Shown piece by piece: positions 44,949 through 54,190 of a DNA stretch of 64,000 bases. Where the stretch lies: positions 186,001 to 250,000 of the forward strand of contig NZ_CP059195.1 of NCBI RefSeq assembly GCF_014251695.1. The letters are read 5' to 3'. Within the stretch, counting starts at the first letter, position 1. Each line of letters begins with the position of its first letter. The position numbers were made by a program, and so were the translations under genes. The notes under the pieces were generated by a model. That model saw only the letters and a list, made by a program, of their open reading frames with translations. It ran no database searches and was not told the DNA's origin. The DNA comes from Blattabacterium cuenoti (lineage in GTDB: Bacteria; Bacteroidota; Bacteroidia; Flavobacteriales; Blattabacteriaceae).

Positions 44949-46364
44949 TCATATATTTTTAGCTAATTCTATAGCTTTAAATAAGGCCATCAACTTATTA
45001 TTTACCTCTTCTAATTCTTTTTTTTCTTTAGAATCAGAAACGATACCTGCTCCAGCTTGAAAGAACAGAGTATTATTTTTACTTATAAAAGAACGAATCA
45101 CTATGGCAGTATTAATACAAGAATTATTGAATCCAAAAAAACCAATAGCTCCTCCATATACCCCTCTATTTTGATTTTCAATTTTATCAATCAATTCCAT
45201 AGCTTTATATTTAGGTGTTCCAGAAAGAGTTCCCGCAGGAAAAGTATCACCAAATACTTTTATAATTGATGTATTTTCTTCTACTTTTCCAGATACTTTA
45301 GAAACCATATGTAATACATGAGAAAAAATTTGAATTTCTTTAAATACTTCTACTTTTACGTTGGAAGAATTTTTACTCAGATCATTTCTAGCTAAATCTA
45401 CTAACATAACATGTTCTGCATTTTCTTTTAAATTATTTGTAAGATATTTGGATAATTTTTTATCCTTCTCTTTATCTCCTGATCTTTGTATAGTCCCTGC
45501 TATTGGATTTATATAAGCTTTTTGGTTATTAATGATGAGTTGTGATTCTGGAGAAGAACCAAATAATTTATAGCTTCCATAATCGAAATAAAAAAGATAT
45601 GGAGAAGGATTTATAAATCGCAAAGTACGATATACATTAAATTCATCTCCTTTAAATTTTTGTTGAAATTGACGAGATAATACAATTTGAAAAACATCTC
45701 CACGTAAACAGGCTTTTATTCCAAGAGATACCATTTTTTTATACTCTACATCTGTTACATTTGAGTAACGATTCCCAATAGATTTAAATGGAAAAGATGA
45801 AAAATTTTTCTTTTGAATCAATTCTATCAATTGATTTATGTAAGTTTTTTTTTCAATATTATAAAATTGATGTTCAATTACATATATTTCATGATGAAAA
45901 TGATGGAATACAATCAAGTTTTTGTAAAAACCAAATCGGATCTTAGGAAGATTATATATTTCTTTAATTGGAGCGTGAAATTGAATATTTTCAAAATATT
46001 GAATACTATCATAAGATATATATCCATATAAACCTGAGTAATAATGAGAAATGCTTTTATTTTCATTTTTAAATTTTTGAAAAAAATCCTCTATGAAAAT
46101 TTTTATATCTAATTTATCATTTATAAAAATATGTTTATGAACACAATTAGGATATGATATTCGTAATACATTTTGATCTAAAATAAGTTCAGAAACTGGA
46201 TTTAGACAAAGAATGGAAGAATTATTTTTGGAAATTTTATAATCAGAAAATTCTAATAACAATGTATTAGGAAAAATATCTCTTAGTTTTAAATATAATT
46301 CTATTGGTGTAGTACTATCCGCCAAAATTTTTTTCTGAATAGTTCTAAAATTAAATTTAAACAT
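44949..46364 (-). CDS. trpE: Anthranilate synthase component I, with altered feedback motif
   Basis: 471 residues, chorismate-binding fold. Catalytic sequences are intact: NPSPYLFYFDYGSYKLFGSSPE, PIAGTIQRSGDKEKD, AEHVMLVDLARNDL, TFPAGTLSGTPKYKAMELID and GVYGGAIGFFGF. The N-terminal regulatory element normally reads LLES (Ser40 in enterobacterial TrpE, where Ser-to-Phe is a classical feedback-resistant change). Here it is LLLEFSDY with Phe39 at that place, so inhibition by tryptophan is probably lost or weak (inference). First gene of trpEGDCFBA; a leader with a terminator hairpin lies upstream. Confidence 0.96.
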   Translation of the reverse strand: MFKFNFRTIQKKILADSTTPIELYLKLRDIFPNTLLLEFSDYKISKNNSSILCLNPVSELILDQNVLRISYPNCVHKHIFINDKLDIKIFIEDFFQKFKNENKSISHYYSGLYGYISYDSIQYFENIQFHAPIKEIYNLPKIRFGFYKNLIVFHHFHHEIYVIEHQFYNIEKKTYINQLIELIQKKNFSSFPFKSIGNRYSNVTDVEYKKMVSLGIKACLRGDVFQIVLSRQFQQKFKGDEFNVYRTLRFINPSPYLFYFDYGSYKLFGSSPESQLIINNQKAYINPIAGTIQRSGDKEKDKKLSKYLTNNLKENAEHVMLVDLARNDLSKNSSNVKVEVFKEIQIFSHVLHMVSKVSGKVEENTSIIKVFGDTFPAGTLSGTPKYKAMELIDKIENQNRGVYGGAIGFFGFNNSCINTAIVIRSFISKNNTLFFQAGAGIVSDSKEKKELEEVNNKLMALFKAIELAKNI

Positions 46365-46395
46365 GTATTATGGCATTTTGATATATATATATGAT

Positions 46396-46424
46396 AAAAA
46401 AAAGGCTGTCATAAAGACAAGCCT
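46396..46424 (-). terminator. Terminator hairpin in the trpE leader (candidate attenuator)
   Basis: Read on the minus strand: AGGCTTGTC-TTTAT-GACAGCCT (46424-46403), an 8-bp stem with one bulged T, then T8 (46403-46396), 32 nt before trpE. A second hairpin (9-bp stem, 46449-46428) lies just upstream, giving tandem stems as in attenuators. A 7-codon frame, 46476-46453 (Met-Lys-Met-Arg-Phe-Phe-Asn), ends 3 nt before the first stem but has no Trp codon. The region is divergent, so only trp transcription can be affected. Confidence 0.7.
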
Positions 46425-46427
46425 AAA

Positions 46428-46449
46428 AAATATTGTTTATACAATATTT
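46428..46449 (-). other. First hairpin of the trpE leader
   Basis: AAATATTGT pairs with ACAATATTT (9 bp perfect, 4-nt loop), 3 nt upstream of the terminator stem on the minus strand. It could be a pause or anti-terminator-side structure; it does not overlap the terminator stem in sequence. Confidence 0.55.
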
Positions 46450-46501
46450 ACTTTAATTGAAGAATCTCATTTTCATTCTAGATAAAGATAGAAATGACAC
46501 T

Positions 46502-46509
46502 CAAATATA
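46502..46509 (-). promoter_or_regulatory. Candidate -7 box for the trp operon
   Basis: Minus strand TATATTTG, the same octamer as upstream of hisG, 138 nt before trpE and upstream of both leader hairpins. No matching TTG at 17-23 nt. An 8-bp inverted repeat CTATTTGT...ACAAATAG (46522-46529/46541-46548) lies between it and the divergent porin gene. Confidence 0.4.
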
Positions 46510-46569
46510 AATAAATTTTTTCTATTTGTGAAAATAAATTACAAATAGTCCAATTTATAATTCGATTAT

Positions 46570-48366
46570 ATGACAATAATCCTTTTGACTTTCTTCCTTT
46601 TTGTATCTCCTAATATGGGAGAAAAAAAAACAGAAAATGTGGAATTTTATCATCCTACTTATCAGGATTACAAATTTTGGACAGAAGAAAATAATCTAAA
46701 AAAATTTTTTTTAGAAAAATCTTTTTCCATAAAAAAATATTATTCTCATAATTTCTTTAAAAATGATAATATTGGGTATTTTTTAAATAAAAATCTGTTT
46801 ATTCCTAATAAATACGAAACATATATACGAGAAAATTTTAACGAAAACATGCCTAAAAGAATATTTTTTTTTAAGGATCCTTTTTTTTATCGTGAAAAAA
46901 TTCAATATTTTGATGTTAAAACTCCTATTACAGAAATTTTTTATATAAATAATTTTTTCGAAAAAGAAAAAACATTAGGTGGTTTTTTTTCTCAAAATTT
47001 TAATGAAAAAATTAATTATTCCATAGAATATAGAAACTCTAATTTAAAAAATGAACTTGACTTAAAAAAAAGTAAAGATTTAGCATTAGCGACCTTTAAT
47101 TATCAAGATAAAAAAAATAATTACAATTATAAATTATGGGGACATTATATTTATCAAAAATTTTATATAAAAGAAAAAGAAGAATTTCCAAAATGGAATA
47201 TTAGAAATTATGAAAACATTTTTTTTTATCATAAAAAATTAATTCATAGAAGATTTTATATAAATTTTGTTAAAAAAATTTATTCTATACAAGAAAAAAA
47301 TAGATCATTATTTTTGAAAACTTATATGGAATATGAAAAATATTCTAAAGGTCATTTATATCAAAATTTACAAAAGAAAATCAATCATTATTATTTAAGA
47401 AATGGTTTATTTTTAATTTTTAATCAAAAAAAAATCAATATAGAAGTAGGATCTATTTTTGATAGAATACATTATCAATTATTAAATAACATATTTTTTA
47501 ATAAAAATAAAAATATCAATAGTTTATCAATACAAACAAAAGTCCATTATCCTATTAATAATGTTTTCGAATTTTATTCAAATGGAAAATGGATTATAGA
47601 AAATAATAATATTAAAAAATCTCATATTCAGGCTAATATTGTGTTAAATACATTTTTAATTTCCAAATTTCGCTTTTTCACTCAATTTAGAATTAATGAA
47701 AATAATAATGGTATTTACAATAATTTTATTCCTATTCATGTTTTAAAAAATAATCAAGATTTTTATAAAAATGAACAAGAAAATATATTTTTTTTTAACA
47801 GAGAAAAAGTTCTAAATTTTTATTTAAGTTCTTATGAAAAAAAATATTGTATTTTTTTTTATATATCTAGATTGAATCATTCTTATCAAGATGATAAAGA
47901 AATAGAAAAATTTTTATATCGTAAATATATCCACTTATATGGATTTAAAATCGAAACGACACATGATATATGGAAGTTTCAATTAAATAATATTTTATTA
48001 TATCAAAAATATAATTCTGATCCATTAATTTTTTCTATTCCAAATTTTTTATATAGAAGTACAATATTTTATAAAAATAATTACTTTCATAAAGCGTTAT
48101 TTATACAAACAGGTTTTTCTTTTCATTATTTAAGTAAATTTGATCACCAAAAAATTTATTATCCTTTTAATTTTAAAACTTTTTTTAAAGAAAAAGAATG
48201 TATAAAAAATAAAATTGGAGGAATTCCTTTTGTTGATTATTTCTTTAATTTTAAAATATATAGAACTATATTTTACTTCAACATTCAAAATATAGGATTT
48301 TATGACATTTATAATCCTAATAAATTATTTATTAAAACAGGTTTTTTATGGAATCTTTTTACTTAA
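46570..48366 (+). CDS. Putative outer-membrane beta-barrel porin (Porin_10-like)
   Basis: 598 residues, short N-terminal hydrophobic signal (1 to about 14), then a long aromatic-rich sequence with alternating polar and hydrophobic residues that suits a beta-barrel; it ends in an aromatic residue (IKTGFLWNLFT). The part FFFKDPFFYREKIQYF, DVKTPITEIFYINNF and GGFFSQNFNEKINYSIEYRNS resembles the 'putative porin' family of Bacteroidota (parallel to the DIYYYRVPTPLTELFY pattern). The gene is full of Lys, Asn and Phe, as expected from AT bias. It would allow small solutes through the outer membrane. Family call is by pattern memory and should be taken as probable. Confidence 0.65.
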   Translation: MTIILLTFFLFVSPNMGEKKTENVEFYHPTYQDYKFWTEENNLKKFFLEKSFSIKKYYSHNFFKNDNIGYFLNKNLFIPNKYETYIRENFNENMPKRIFFFKDPFFYREKIQYFDVKTPITEIFYINNFFEKEKTLGGFFSQNFNEKINYSIEYRNSNLKNELDLKKSKDLALATFNYQDKKNNYNYKLWGHYIYQKFYIKEKEEFPKWNIRNYENIFFYHKKLIHRRFYINFVKKIYSIQEKNRSLFLKTYMEYEKYSKGHLYQNLQKKINHYYLRNGLFLIFNQKKINIEVGSIFDRIHYQLLNNIFFNKNKNINSLSIQTKVHYPINNVFEFYSNGKWIIENNNIKKSHIQANIVLNTFLISKFRFFTQFRINENNNGIYNNFIPIHVLKNNQDFYKNEQENIFFFNREKVLNFYLSSYEKKYCIFFYISRLNHSYQDDKEIEKFLYRKYIHLYGFKIETTHDIWKFQLNNILLYQKYNSDPLIFSIPNFLYRSTIFYKNNYFHKALFIQTGFSFHYLSKFDHQKIYYPFNFKTFFKEKECIKNKIGGIPFVDYFFNFKIYRTIFYFNIQNIGFYDIYNPNKLFIKTGFLWNLFT

Positions 48367-48420
48367 TTATAAAAATTAATTTGTAAAAAAACGTAATTTT
48401 ATTTGTAAAAAATTCATAAA

Positions 48421-49137
48421 ATGAATAAGTTTTTTTATTTTATATTATTCTTTTTAATGTCTTTGTTTTCTTTTTCACAAGATAGGAATGGGATAAATGG
48501 GAAAGATATAGAAATTGAAAATGTAATTAAATATGTTAAAACATATGCTGTTTTTGCTATTGAAGAAATGGAAAAATTTGGAATTCCGGCTAGTATTAAA
48601 TTGGGGCAAGGTATTTTAGAATCTTCTAGTGGAACTAGCTATTTATCTAAAGCTACGAATAATCATTTTGGAATTAAATGTGGAAAAAATTGGATGGGTG
48701 ATGTTTATTTTTATGATGATGATAATCCGAAAGAGTGTTTTCGAAAATATAATTCTGTGCAAGAATCTTTTCATGATCATTCTAAATTTTTACAACAACC
48801 ACGTTATTCGAAATTATTTCAATTAAAAAAAGATGATTATCAAGCTTGGGCTGTAGAACTAAAAAAAGCCGGTTATGCTACTTCTTTAAATTATGCCAAT
48901 TTGTTAATTGATCAAATCAACAAATATTATTTATGGAAGTTTGATAAAACTCCTTCTTTTAGTATAGAAAAAAGAATTAATCAATATTTGAATGATATGA
49001 ATGATATAATGAAAAAAAATAAAAATAAAGATTCTTTTTTTATAAAATTTAGTAAAAAATTACGTTTTTTTTATAAAATTTTTATTTTAATCAAACAAAA
49101 ATTTAATCATGTAAAAATTAATCATTTTTTGAATTAA
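48421..49137 (+). CDS. Secreted glucosaminidase (GH73)
   Basis: 238 residues: signal peptide (1 to about 20, ending FSFSQ), then a GH73 domain (about 35-170). FGIPASIKLGQGILESSSGTSYL holds the catalytic Glu; NNHFGIKCGKNWMGDVYFYDDD and CFRKYNSVQESFHDHSKFL are typical. The C-terminal LysM repeats often found in flavobacterial homologues are absent; instead a basic tail of about 50 residues remains. It cleaves the N-acetylglucosaminyl bond of peptidoglycan and is likely needed for cell-wall turnover or daughter-cell separation. Confidence 0.88.
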   Translation: MNKFFYFILFFLMSLFSFSQDRNGINGKDIEIENVIKYVKTYAVFAIEEMEKFGIPASIKLGQGILESSSGTSYLSKATNNHFGIKCGKNWMGDVYFYDDDNPKECFRKYNSVQESFHDHSKFLQQPRYSKLFQLKKDDYQAWAVELKKAGYATSLNYANLLIDQINKYYLWKFDKTPSFSIEKRINQYLNDMNDIMKKNKNKDSFFIKFSKKLRFFYKIFILIKQKFNHVKINHFLN

Positions 49138-49149
49138 AATTTATTGAAT

Positions 49150-49545
49150 ATGAATCCTAATAATTTAAGGTATAGTAAAAATCATGAATGGATATGCATG
49201 CCTGATGACAAAAATAATGCTTATGTAGGTATTACTCATTTTGCTCAAAATGAGTTAGGAGATATTGTTTACTTAGATATAGAAGATTCTATAATAGGGG
49301 AAAAAATAAAAGCAGAGAATTCATTTGGAACAATAGAAGCGGTAAAAACAGTTTCAGATTTATTTATGCCTATTTCGGGTTATATTCTTGAAATTAATAA
49401 TCAATTATTATCCAAACCAGAATTAATTAATAAAATTTCTTACTGCGAAGGATGGATTATAAGAATAAAAATTCTAGAATTTAAGGAATATGATAAATTA
49501 ATGTCTTATACAGAATACCAAAAATATATACATAAATCTATGTAA
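49150..49545 (+). CDS. gcvH: Glycine cleavage system H protein
   Basis: 131 residues from ATG 49150 (MNPNNLRYSKNHEW); an in-frame TTG 6 nt earlier is not needed. FGTIEAVKTVSDLFMPISG contains the lipoyl-lysine. Carries the aminomethyl group between P, T and L proteins, which are not in this window. With folD and metF it feeds one-carbon metabolism. In some lineages H protein also passes lipoyl groups to other enzymes such as PDH. Confidence 0.96.
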   Translation: MNPNNLRYSKNHEWICMPDDKNNAYVGITHFAQNELGDIVYLDIEDSIIGEKIKAENSFGTIEAVKTVSDLFMPISGYILEINNQLLSKPELINKISYCEGWIIRIKILEFKEYDKLMSYTEYQKYIHKSM

Positions 49546-49559
49546 TCAGGATATAAAAT

Positions 49560-51806
49560 ATGAAAAAACAGAAAATTTTTGATTTTCTTGATGATGAAAA
49601 GATTGCAGATAAAATAATTGATTTTAAACATAAAAACATTACCACAGTTCGTTTTTTAATTCCTTCTATTCACTGTAGCTCTTGTGTTTTGATTTTGGAA
49701 AGTTTATCTAAAATACATCATAACATTTTTAATTCTACTGTTGATTTTACTAGTAAACAAGTCCGGATTACTTTTGATCATATTGCTTTAAAAATAAGTG
49801 ATATAGCTGAGTTTCTTTCTCGAATGGGGTATAAACCATCTGTCAATTTTGAATCAATAGAAAACAAAAAAAATAATCCAAATTTATTTGGAAGAAAATT
49901 GATAGGAAAACTAGCTATTTCTTTTTTTTGTTTTGGAAATATTATGCTTTTGGCAATTCCAGAATATGTTGGGGCTAAACAAGATATATGGTTTTTGGAA
50001 AATCGTAATTTTTTTCGCTATCTCATGGTCATTTTATCTTTACCTGTAGTAATGTTTTCTTTTATTGATCATATAAAATATGCTGTATTAGGATTAAAAA
50101 AACATGTTTTGAATATGAATGTTCCAATTTCTATTGGAATATTAGTTCTGTTTTTATGGAGTTGTTATGAAGTTTTCTTTGATTTAGGTTCTGGGTATTT
50201 TGATAGCCTTTCTAGCTTTTCATTATTTCTCCTTATGAGCAAAATCTTTCAAATACACACACATAATAAAATTTTATCTTTTGATAAAAATTATAAATCT
50301 TTTTATCCAGTTTTAATAACAAAAATACATAATAATGAAAAGAAAGAAAAAATTTTTCTTTCTCTTTTAAAAAAAGGAGATATGATTTTAATAAGAAATG
50401 AGGAAATTGTACCTGCTGATTCTGTATTAATAAAAGGGAATGCAGTATTAGATAATAGTTTTATTACAGGAGAATCCTATTTGATTAATAAAAAAATGGG
50501 AGAAAGAATATACGCTGGTTCTAAACAAAAAGGAGAAGCTATTATTATAAAAGTGATAAAAAATGTAGATCATAGTTACTTAAGTTTATTATGGAATAAA
50601 AGTAAATCTAATCAGTCTCGTCATAAAAAATTATTTGATTTGAATTCAATATCTACTAAATTTAGTCAATATTTTACTCCTGTTATTTTGATAATTTCAA
50701 TCATAACTGGAATATATTGGTCTTTTAGTAATGATGTTTCAAAAATTTTTCAGACAGTTTTTTCCGTTTTGATTATTACTTGTCCTTGTGCTTTAGTCCT
50801 TTCTACTCCATTAATTTTTGGAAATATTATACGTTTTTTTTCCAAAAAGGGTTTTTATGTAAAAGATATTTTCACAATGGAAAAAATTTCTTTAGCCAAA
50901 ACTTTAATTTTTGATAAAACGGGAACTATAACTGATCTAAATAAAGAAAAAATTTTTTTTGTAGGAAATATGAAAAATGAAGAAAAAAAAATTATAGCTT
51001 CTTTATTAAAAAACTCAAGTCATCCTTTAAGTCAAAAAATATTATCAGAATTATCTGTAAAAAATTTTTATTTGATAAAAAATTTTAAAGAAATTATAGG
51101 GAAAGGATTAGAAGGGGTCATTAAAAATATACCAGTTAAAATCGGTTCTGCAAAATATTTGGAAATTAAAAATAAAATGATGAATGAAAACGATATTAAT
51201 CAAACAACAGTTTTTATTTCTATTAATAATAAGTTTGTAGGTTATTTTCTATTTAGAAATTTCTATCGTGAAGGAATAGAAAAAATGTTTCAAAATTTAA
51301 AAAAATATAAAATTATTATTCTTTCTGGAGATCATAATAATTTAGAAGAAAAGTATTTGAAATCGATTTTACCAAAATCAAGTAAAGTTTATTTTAATCA
51401 AAGTCCAGAAGATAAACTAAATTATGTTAAAAAATTACAAAGAAAAGGAGAAAGAATTATAATGTTTGGAGATGGAATTAATGATTGTGCGGCTTTAAAT
51501 CAAAGTGAAGTAGGAATTTCTGTATCCGAAAATACAACGAGTTTTTTTCCAAGTTGTGACGCTTTTATGCAATCCAATTGTTTGAATAAAATTTTTTTAT
51601 TTTTAAAAATATCCAAAGTATCTTCAAAATTAGTCTTGATTAATTTTATGATTAGTTTGTTTTATAATAGTATAGGTATTTTTTTTGCAATAACCGGGAA
51701 TTTAAAACCTTTTATAGCTGCTATTTTAATGCCTTTGAGTTCTTTTTCCGTTATTTTTTTTTCTGTTATATCTACTTGGATTATTTCACGAAAATTAATA
51801 TTTTAG
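49560..51806 (+). CDS. ccoI: Copper P1B-type ATPase for cbb3 oxidase assembly (CcoI/FixI)
   Basis: 748 residues. An N-terminal metal-binding region has IHCSSCVLILESL (CxxC), followed by eight membrane helices, the actuator (FITGESYLINKK), the transmembrane copper motif TCPCALVLSTPLIFG, the phosphorylation motif FDKTGTITDL, SSHPLSQKI and FGDGINDCAALNQSEVG. Exports copper to the periplasm for the CuB centre of the cbb3 oxidase. First gene of the cco cluster, 14 nt after gcvH and 14 nt before ccoS. Confidence 0.93.
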   Translation: MKKQKIFDFLDDEKIADKIIDFKHKNITTVRFLIPSIHCSSCVLILESLSKIHHNIFNSTVDFTSKQVRITFDHIALKISDIAEFLSRMGYKPSVNFESIENKKNNPNLFGRKLIGKLAISFFCFGNIMLLAIPEYVGAKQDIWFLENRNFFRYLMVILSLPVVMFSFIDHIKYAVLGLKKHVLNMNVPISIGILVLFLWSCYEVFFDLGSGYFDSLSSFSLFLLMSKIFQIHTHNKILSFDKNYKSFYPVLITKIHNNEKKEKIFLSLLKKGDMILIRNEEIVPADSVLIKGNAVLDNSFITGESYLINKKMGERIYAGSKQKGEAIIIKVIKNVDHSYLSLLWNKSKSNQSRHKKLFDLNSISTKFSQYFTPVILIISIITGIYWSFSNDVSKIFQTVFSVLIITCPCALVLSTPLIFGNIIRFFSKKGFYVKDIFTMEKISLAKTLIFDKTGTITDLNKEKIFFVGNMKNEEKKIIASLLKNSSHPLSQKILSELSVKNFYLIKNFKEIIGKGLEGVIKNIPVKIGSAKYLEIKNKMMNENDINQTTVFISINNKFVGYFLFRNFYREGIEKMFQNLKKYKIIILSGDHNNLEEKYLKSILPKSSKVYFNQSPEDKLNYVKKLQRKGERIIMFGDGINDCAALNQSEVGISVSENTTSFFPSCDAFMQSNCLNKIFLFLKISKVSSKLVLINFMISLFYNSIGIFFAITGNLKPFIAAILMPLSSFSVIFFSVISTWIISRKLIF

Positions 51807-51820
51807 TTTATTTTTTAATT

Positions 51821-51961
51821 ATGGATATATTAATTATTATGATATTATCTAGTATTTCTTTAGGAGCATTTTTTCTCATATTTTTTTTAATTTGTCTTTA
51901 TTCTGGACAATTTGATGATTATGAATCTCCTAGTGTTAGAATTTTAATTGATGATTTTTGA
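51821..51961 (+). CDS. ccoS: cbb3-type oxidase assembly protein CcoS
   Basis: 46 residues from ATG 51821; one membrane helix (about 4-27) followed by YSGQFDDYESPSVRILIDD, the conserved CcoS tail. A longer frame from 51776 would overlap ccoI. Required for cofactor insertion into the cbb3 oxidase in other bacteria. Followed by ccoNO after 18 nt. Confidence 0.9.
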   Translation: MDILIIMILSSISLGAFFLIFFLICLYSGQFDDYESPSVRILIDDF

Positions 51962-51979
51962 AAAAAATTGAATGTTCTG

Positions 51980-54169
51980 ATGACATTAAAAACATATTAT
52001 TATAATAACAGTATTGTTAAAGCTTTTTTATATGCTACAATATTTTGGGCCCTTATTGGATTTTTAGCTGGATTATTTATAGCTCTATTATTATTTTTTC
52101 CTGAAGTTCCTGAACTTATTTTTGGTAATAACCTGAAGGATTCTCAAGGAATAATGGGGTTTGGAAGATGGAGAATGTTACATACAAGTACTACTGTTTT
52201 TGCTTTTGTAGGAAATGTTATTTTTACAGGTTATTATTATGCTTTACAACGTATATTAAGAACAAGAATTTTTAGTGATATTCTCAGTTGGATTCATTTT
52301 TGGGGATGGCAAATATTTATTATTTCTACTTGGATAACTTTTTTATTAGGAATTAATACAAGTAAAGAATATGCTGAACATGAATGGCCTATAGATATAG
52401 GAGTATTTTTTATTTGGATTATTTACGGAATAAATATGATTGGCAGTATTATGAAAAGAAAAATTAAACATTTATATGTTAGTGTTTGGTTTTTATTAGG
52501 AACATGGGTTGCTGTAGGGATGTTGCATGTATTTAACAATTTGGAATTACCTATATCTCTTTTATCTTTTAAAAGTTATTCTATATATGCTGGAGTACAA
52601 GATGCTTTGATGCAATGGTGGTATGGACACAATGCTGTAGCATTTATTTTAACCACCCCCATATTAGGATTAATGTATTATTTTGTTCCAAAAGCATCTA
52701 ATCAACCCATTTTTTCTTATAAACTTTCTATTATACATTTTTGGTCATTAATATTTATATACATTTGGGCTGGGCCTCATCATTTAATGTATACATCTCT
52801 TCCTAATTGGGCTCAAATGTTGGGGACTATTTTTTCAATTATGCTGATTGCTCCTTCATGGGGAGGAATGTTAAACGGATTGCTCACTTTAAGAGGGGCT
52901 TGGGATCAAATGAAAACAAATCCTATTTTGAAGTTTTTTGTAGTTGGAATTACTTGTTATGGAATGGCAACTTTTGAAGGACCTATGTTAGCGACTAAAA
53001 CTCTAAATTCTATAGGACATTTTACAGATTGGGTAATAGCTCATGTTCATCTGGGGACTTTGGGTTGGAATGGTTTTATGGCTTTTGGAATTATATATTG
53101 GTTGATTCAAAAAATATGGAATACAAAATTGTATTCTACATTATTAGCTAATATTCATTTTTGGTTAGGTGTTTTTGGTATTATATTATACATTTTTCCC
53201 TTGTATTTTGGATCTATTTTACAATCTATTATGTGGAAAAAATTTAATCCTGATGGAACATTAGCTTATAAAAATTTCTTAGATTCTGTTTTATCTATTC
53301 TTCCATTTTATAAAATGAGATTTATCGGTGGAATTATTTATTTTTTAGGTTTTGTTCTAATGATTTATAATATTATTAAAACAATTCAAAAAGGTAATTC
53401 ATTAGATAATGAGGAATTTAAATGCGATCCATTTTATGAAAGAGTAAAAGATAAAGGAGAAACATTTCACGGTTGGTTAGAAAGAAAACCAATACAATTG
53501 ACAATTCTTTCTTTTATAGTAGTAGCTATTGGAGGTTTTATTGAAATTATACCTACTTTAGTGATTAAATCTAATGTTCCTACTATTCATAATGTTAAAC
53601 CTTATAAAGCCTTAGAATTAGAAGGTAGGGATTTATTTGTTAGAGAAGGATGTAATGCATGTCATAGTGCTCAAATTCGTCCATTTAGAGATGAAGTTGT
53701 CCGTTATGGAGAGTATTCTAAAGCTGGAGAATTTGTGTATGATCATCCATTTCTTTGGGGATCTAAACGAACTGGCCCAGATTTAGCTAGAGAAGGAGGA
53801 AAAAATCCTAATTCCTGGCATTTTAATCATATGTATAATCCTCGTTCTACCTCTCCTGGATCGATTATGCCAAGATATCCTTGGTTAATTTATAATAAAT
53901 TGGATAGATCTAATACAGAAAAAAAAATGAAAGCAATGATAAAATTAGGAGTTCCATATACTTGGGAATATATAAAAAATATAAATAAGGATATGGATCG
54001 TCAAGCAAATAAAATTGTATACGATATTTATGAAGAATATCCAAGTTTAAAAAAAGAAATAGATCAACAAAGAAAAATCGAAAAAAAACAATTTATTCCA
54101 TTAGAAAAAAGAGAAATTATAGCTCTGATTGCATACTTACAGCGATTAGGTACAGATATAAAATCTTAA
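51980..54169 (+). CDS. ccoN: Fused cbb3-type cytochrome c oxidase subunits I and II (CcoNO)
   Basis: 729 residues from ATG 51980 (a TTG 12 nt earlier is the only alternative). Residues to about 460 are the CcoN heme-copper subunit with twelve or more helices: WRMLHTSTTVFAFVGN, WWYGHNAVAFILTTPILG (CuB/heme ligands), IWAGPHHLMYTSLP and DWVIAHVHLGTLGWNG. The C-terminal part is CcoO with one membrane anchor and a c-type heme site CNACH (558-562). Fusion of the two subunits is usual in Bacteroidota. Terminal high-affinity oxidase, suited to the low oxygen inside bacteriocytes (inference). Confidence 0.95.
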   Translation: MTLKTYYYNNSIVKAFLYATIFWALIGFLAGLFIALLLFFPEVPELIFGNNLKDSQGIMGFGRWRMLHTSTTVFAFVGNVIFTGYYYALQRILRTRIFSDILSWIHFWGWQIFIISTWITFLLGINTSKEYAEHEWPIDIGVFFIWIIYGINMIGSIMKRKIKHLYVSVWFLLGTWVAVGMLHVFNNLELPISLLSFKSYSIYAGVQDALMQWWYGHNAVAFILTTPILGLMYYFVPKASNQPIFSYKLSIIHFWSLIFIYIWAGPHHLMYTSLPNWAQMLGTIFSIMLIAPSWGGMLNGLLTLRGAWDQMKTNPILKFFVVGITCYGMATFEGPMLATKTLNSIGHFTDWVIAHVHLGTLGWNGFMAFGIIYWLIQKIWNTKLYSTLLANIHFWLGVFGIILYIFPLYFGSILQSIMWKKFNPDGTLAYKNFLDSVLSILPFYKMRFIGGIIYFLGFVLMIYNIIKTIQKGNSLDNEEFKCDPFYERVKDKGETFHGWLERKPIQLTILSFIVVAIGGFIEIIPTLVIKSNVPTIHNVKPYKALELEGRDLFVREGCNACHSAQIRPFRDEVVRYGEYSKAGEFVYDHPFLWGSKRTGPDLAREGGKNPNSWHFNHMYNPRSTSPGSIMPRYPWLIYNKLDRSNTEKKMKAMIKLGVPYTWEYIKNINKDMDRQANKIVYDIYEEYPSLKKEIDQQRKIEKKQFIPLEKREIIALIAYLQRLGTDIKS

Positions 54170-54190
54170 TGGATATAAGAAAAAAAGTTC

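Noticed and set aside
48367-48420. Repeated ATTTGTAAAAAA in the porin-glucosaminidase spacer as a tandem regulatory repeat
   Set aside because: Two short imperfect A/T-rich copies in 54 nt are expected at this base composition.
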